Origin: JBPCNH01 sp051001455
GTDB lineage: Bacteria > Actinomycetota > CADDZG01 > WHSQ01
Length of the DNA: 42,057 nucleotides
NCBI GenBank assembly: GCA_051001455.1
Contig: JBPCNH010000045.1
Coordinates: 1-42,057 of the forward strand
Direction of reading: 5' to 3'
A program made the position numbers and the translations under genes. Shown here in pieces: positions 39,796 to 42,057 of this stretch. Position 1 is the stretch's first letter. Every line of letters begins with the position of its first letter. Below the pieces are notes generated by a model, which was not told where the DNA came from, did not search any database, and was given only the letters and a program-made list of their open reading frames with translations.

Positions 39796-40329
39796 GTGCC
39801 TGACCTAACGACCGAACAGATCATCCTTGCTCTCGCCATCGTCGGCGGAGTGGCCCTTTTGGCCTTTCTCTTCGCCGTCGTCGCGGTTGCCCGGCTGCGC
39901 AAGGCGCGCAAGGAATACATGGTTCTCCGAGGTGATGGCCCCGAGCGGGACATCCTTGCCGCCGTCGGGCGAACGCTGAAGAGGGTCGATGCGATGGACA
40001 AGCGCATCGACGCACTTGCTCTGTCGCAAGAGGAGCAGGCAGCTATCGGTCGTTTCGCGGTGCAGCGCTTCGCCCTCGTTCGCTACGACGCTTTCGAGGA
40101 GATGGGCGGCCGCCTCTCTTTCTCGGCGGCTCTACTCGACGATCACGGCGACGGCATACTCATCACTTCGATCAACGGACGGACCGAGACCCGCACTTAC
40201 GCAAAGCCGGTCAAGCAGCTCACCTCTCCGCACAATCTCTCTGAGGAGGAGCGGGAGGCGATCACTGCCGCTGCTGCCGGCGAGGGAAGAGACGCGCCCC
40301 GCAAGGCTCCCGCCGCTATCAACGAGTGA
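39796..40329 (+). CDS. DUF4446 family membrane protein
   Basis: A 177-residue protein with one N-terminal membrane helix (about 8-32, ILALAIVGGVALLAFLFAVVAVA), a short coiled coil (about 40-80) and a soluble domain with VQRFALVRYDAFEEMGGRLSFSAALLDDHGDGILITSINGR, the DUF4446 signature. The end is Ala/Lys-rich. Function unknown. GTG 39796 is the start; its stop overlaps the serS GTG by four bases, implying coupled translation with seryl-tRNA synthetase. Confidence 0.85.
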   Translation: MPDLTTEQIILALAIVGGVALLAFLFAVVAVARLRKARKEYMVLRGDGPERDILAAVGRTLKRVDAMDKRIDALALSQEEQAAIGRFAVQRFALVRYDAFEEMGGRLSFSAALLDDHGDGILITSINGRTETRTYAKPVKQLTSPHNLSEEEREAITAAAAGEGRDAPRKAPAAINE

Positions 40330-41582
40330 TCGATCTTCGGCTCCTCCGGGAGCAGCCCGACGCCGTCCGCGCGGCCTACCAGCGACGAGGTGGTGTCGAC
40401 CTCGAGGAGGTCGTTCGGCTAGACGCTTTGCATCGCGAGAAACTGCGTGAGGTCGAGGACCTTCGAGCGGAACAGAATCGTGCCTCCAAAGCTATCGGTC
40501 AGGCGCCTGCCGAGGAGCGGCCGGCTGTTATCGCTACGGCGAAGAAGATGAGCGATCGTCTGAAGGAGCTGGAACCGGAGCTCGAGGAGGCCGCGGGAGC
40601 GGTTGAGCGCGCCGCCGCCTTCCTTCCCAACTTCCCACACGAGTCGGTCCCCGACGGCCTCACTGAAGATGACAACGTCGTCGAGCGTGAGGTCGGCGAC
40701 AAACCTTCTTTCGATTTCGAACCCGAGGAGCATGTTGCCATCGGCGAGCGTCTCGGAATCTTCGACGCAGAGCGCGGCGCCAAGACGTCGGGCAGCCGGT
40801 TCGTGTATCTAACAGGGCAAGGGGTGATTCTCGAACTCGCACTGGTTCGGTTCGCCATCGATCGTTGTCAGGAGCGCGGCTTCACGCCCGTGGTTCCCCC
40901 GGTTCTGGTACGTGAGCACGCGATGTACGGCACCGGTTTTTTGCCGGCCGAAGAGCATGAGTTCTACAAGATCGAGCGCGACGATCTGTATCTCGTCGGT
41001 ACCTCAGAGGTCCCTATCGCCGCGCTCCACTCGGACGAGATCCTGCAAGTGGATCGCTTGCCGCTTCGCTATGCCGGGTTCTCTCCATGCTTCCGGAGGG
41101 AAGCGGGGTCGTACGGGAAGGACACCAAGGGCTTGATCCGTGTCCATCAGTTCGACAAGGTCGAGCATTTCTCGTTCGCTCACCCGGACGATTCGTGGGA
41201 TGAATACGCGGCGATCCGAGCTAATCAGGAACTGATCCTCCAAGCGCTCGAGATCCCATACCGCGTTCTCGTGATGTGCGTCGGTGACCTCGGTTCATCT
41301 GCGGCGAAGAAGGTCGATCACGAAGCGTGGCTACCCGGCGCCGGCCGCCATCTCGAGCTCACCTCTGCCACGAATGCCACCGATTATCAGGCGCGTCGCC
41401 TGCAGATCCGCTTCCGAGATGGCCAGAGCACGCGTTTGGCTCATACGCTGAACGGAACCGCTTGTGCCGTCGGCCGGACGATCGTCGCGCTCCTCGAGAA
41501 CCATCAGCAGGGCGACGGAACCGTCCGGATCCCCGAGGCACTCCAGCCCTACACGGGATTCGATCGTCTCACTCCTGCGTAG
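40326..41582 (+). CDS. serS: Seryl-tRNA synthetase
   Basis: A 418-residue class II aminoacyl-tRNA synthetase. N-terminal tRNA-binding coiled coil (about 25-100), then the catalytic domain: TSEVPIAALH, motif 2 FRREAGSYGKDTKGLIRVHQFDKVE, and motif 3 LNGTACAVGRTIVALLENHQ. It charges tRNA-Ser and also tRNA-Sec where present. GTG 40326 overlaps the DUF4446 stop. A tRNA-Ser gene follows 136 bp after its stop, a natural pairing of enzyme and substrate. Confidence 0.97.
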   Translation: MIDLRLLREQPDAVRAAYQRRGGVDLEEVVRLDALHREKLREVEDLRAEQNRASKAIGQAPAEERPAVIATAKKMSDRLKELEPELEEAAGAVERAAAFLPNFPHESVPDGLTEDDNVVEREVGDKPSFDFEPEEHVAIGERLGIFDAERGAKTSGSRFVYLTGQGVILELALVRFAIDRCQERGFTPVVPPVLVREHAMYGTGFLPAEEHEFYKIERDDLYLVGTSEVPIAALHSDEILQVDRLPLRYAGFSPCFRREAGSYGKDTKGLIRVHQFDKVEHFSFAHPDDSWDEYAAIRANQELILQALEIPYRVLVMCVGDLGSSAAKKVDHEAWLPGAGRHLELTSATNATDYQARRLQIRFRDGQSTRLAHTLNGTACAVGRTIVALLENHQQGDGTVRIPEALQPYTGFDRLTPA

Positions 41583-41718
41583 TCCGATGTTGGAGAACCT
41601 CGACCAGAGGGAGCAAACCGCATGTCTCCGGCGGTGAGTCGAACGCCGAGGTCGAACGTCAAGCCGAACGCCGTCAATCCCGATCCTGACTGATACGTCC
41701 AGCCGATAACCTGGTGGC

Positions 41719-41801
41719 GGAGGGCTACGTTAATTGGCAAACGGACGGTCTTGAAAACCGTTGTCCGCAAGGACTTAAGGGTTCGAGTCCCTTGCCCTCC
41801 G
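41719..41801 (+). tRNA. tRNA-Ser (anticodon TGA)
   Basis: An 83-nt class II tRNA: acceptor GGAGGGC with GCCCTCC, D arm CGTT-AATTGGCA-AACG, anticodon arm ACGGT-CTTGAAA-ACCGT with TGA, variable arm GTCC-GCAA-GGAC, T arm AAGGG-TTCGAGT-CCCTT, discriminator G at 41801 as expected for serine. CCA is not encoded. The D arm is compact for a bacterial tRNA-Ser. Selenocysteine identity is excluded because that anticodon would be TCA. Confidence 0.93.
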
Positions 41802-41951
41802 CTCTGAGGGATGAGCGGGGATCAGTTGGGACGACCTCTTGCACCTGGCGGACAAGTCGTGGTTCACGAGCGCGCATTTGTCATTCTTGCCATCCCCCGA
41901 CCTGCTGAATGTTTGACCTCGCCCGACGGTCAGGTTCGAGCGCGGCAACTC

Positions 41952-42057
41952 CTAGATGATGAGCCGACGTGCGATCTCGACTAGCCGGGTCGCGCTTTTC
42001 ACCGCAGACTCCGCCTTAGGGCGGGACACAGTTCCGGGGTCGTACTCGGCTTTGGTC
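41952..42057 (-). CDS. C-terminal fragment, possibly a HEPN domain protein
   Basis: Only the last 34 residues and the stop are in the window, cut at the right edge. The visible end, YDPGTVSRPKAESAVKSA followed by RLVEIARRLI, is a polar turn and one amphipathic helix. This matches the closing helix of HEPN domains (R/K-x-x-YDP, then A-x-x-x-A-x-x-x-V). HEPN proteins are RNases or toxin-side partners, often paired with nucleotidyltransferases. The fragment is too short to be sure. The 150 bp between it and tRNA-Ser shows no gene I can support. Confidence 0.35.
   Translation of the reverse strand, partial: TKAEYDPGTVSRPKAESAVKSATRLVEIARRLII

Noticed and set aside
41719..41801. tRNA-Sec beside serS
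   Set aside because: The anticodon is TGA, not TCA, and the acceptor and D stems have normal serine lengths.
41811..41985. 57-codon plus-strand frame after tRNA-Ser
   Set aside because: No ribosome binding site or recognisable motif; overlaps the possible HEPN gene end.

Overview
This 42 kb window comes from a high-GC bacterium, almost certainly an Actinomycetota outside the well-studied mycobacterial and streptomycete groups. The main evidence is the seven-gene block fhaA-fhaB-pstP-rodA-pbpA-pknA-pknB, flanked by tRNA-Leu on one side and by pabA/trpG, a class E-type sortase and crgA on the other, with a cyclophilin and tRNA-Ala further out. In M. tuberculosis and relatives this cell-envelope block lies close to the replication origin. 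Here the tRNA-Ala/ppiA to crgA interval is widened by about 9 kb of lipid, signalling and hypothetical genes. No rRNA, CRISPR array or complete mobile element was seen.

Layout. Positions 1-340 hold an ABC-transporter ATPase N-terminus joined in frame to an IstB (IS21) C-terminal fragment, so the left edge is either a chimera or a rearrangement. 462-4220 is a three-gene envelope module: a membrane sulfatase-like enzyme, a small YLDPGSGS membrane protein, and a methyltransferase with a kinase-like N-terminal part. 4225-5264 looks like a mobile-element scar: a gene remnant, a small HTH gene with repeated promoter half-sites, and tRNA-Ala whose 3' end is duplicated 105 bp downstream. 5301-11047 carries VanW, cyclophilin, YhhN lysoplasmalogenase, a secreted LVIVD propeller, PlsC and SCP2. 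11110-16004 is a co-directional run: NUDIX-MBL fusion, SpoIIE/HATPase signalling protein, thiolase. 16001-26947 is the conserved division and envelope block.

27179-28654 encodes a DEAD-box RNA helicase fused to a cold-shock domain. After a few small membrane or stress genes, 30894-37016 is a five-gene oligopeptide ABC transporter in the order permease C, binding protein, permease B, ATPase D, ATPase F, followed by a DUF1028 gene. larC-larB (nickel-pincer cofactor synthesis) lie convergent to it. DUF4446 and serS follow, then tRNA-Ser(UGA). The right edge shows the C-terminus of a possible HEPN protein.

How the genes work together. PknA and PknB sense muropeptides or lipid II through PASTA domains, PstP reverses the phosphorylation, FhaA and FhaB read phosphothreonine, and RodA/PbpA with CrgA and the sortase build and organise the wall. 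The peptide transporter feeds peptides in. The NUDIX-MBL, thiolase, PlsC and SCP2 genes suggest acyl-CoA and lipid metabolism. The best candidates for something undescribed are the sulfatase/YLDPGSGS/kinase-methyltransferase module, the HTH gene with its half-site array beside a tRNA attachment-like repeat, the helicase-CSD fusion, and a hydrophobic tail on PknB.
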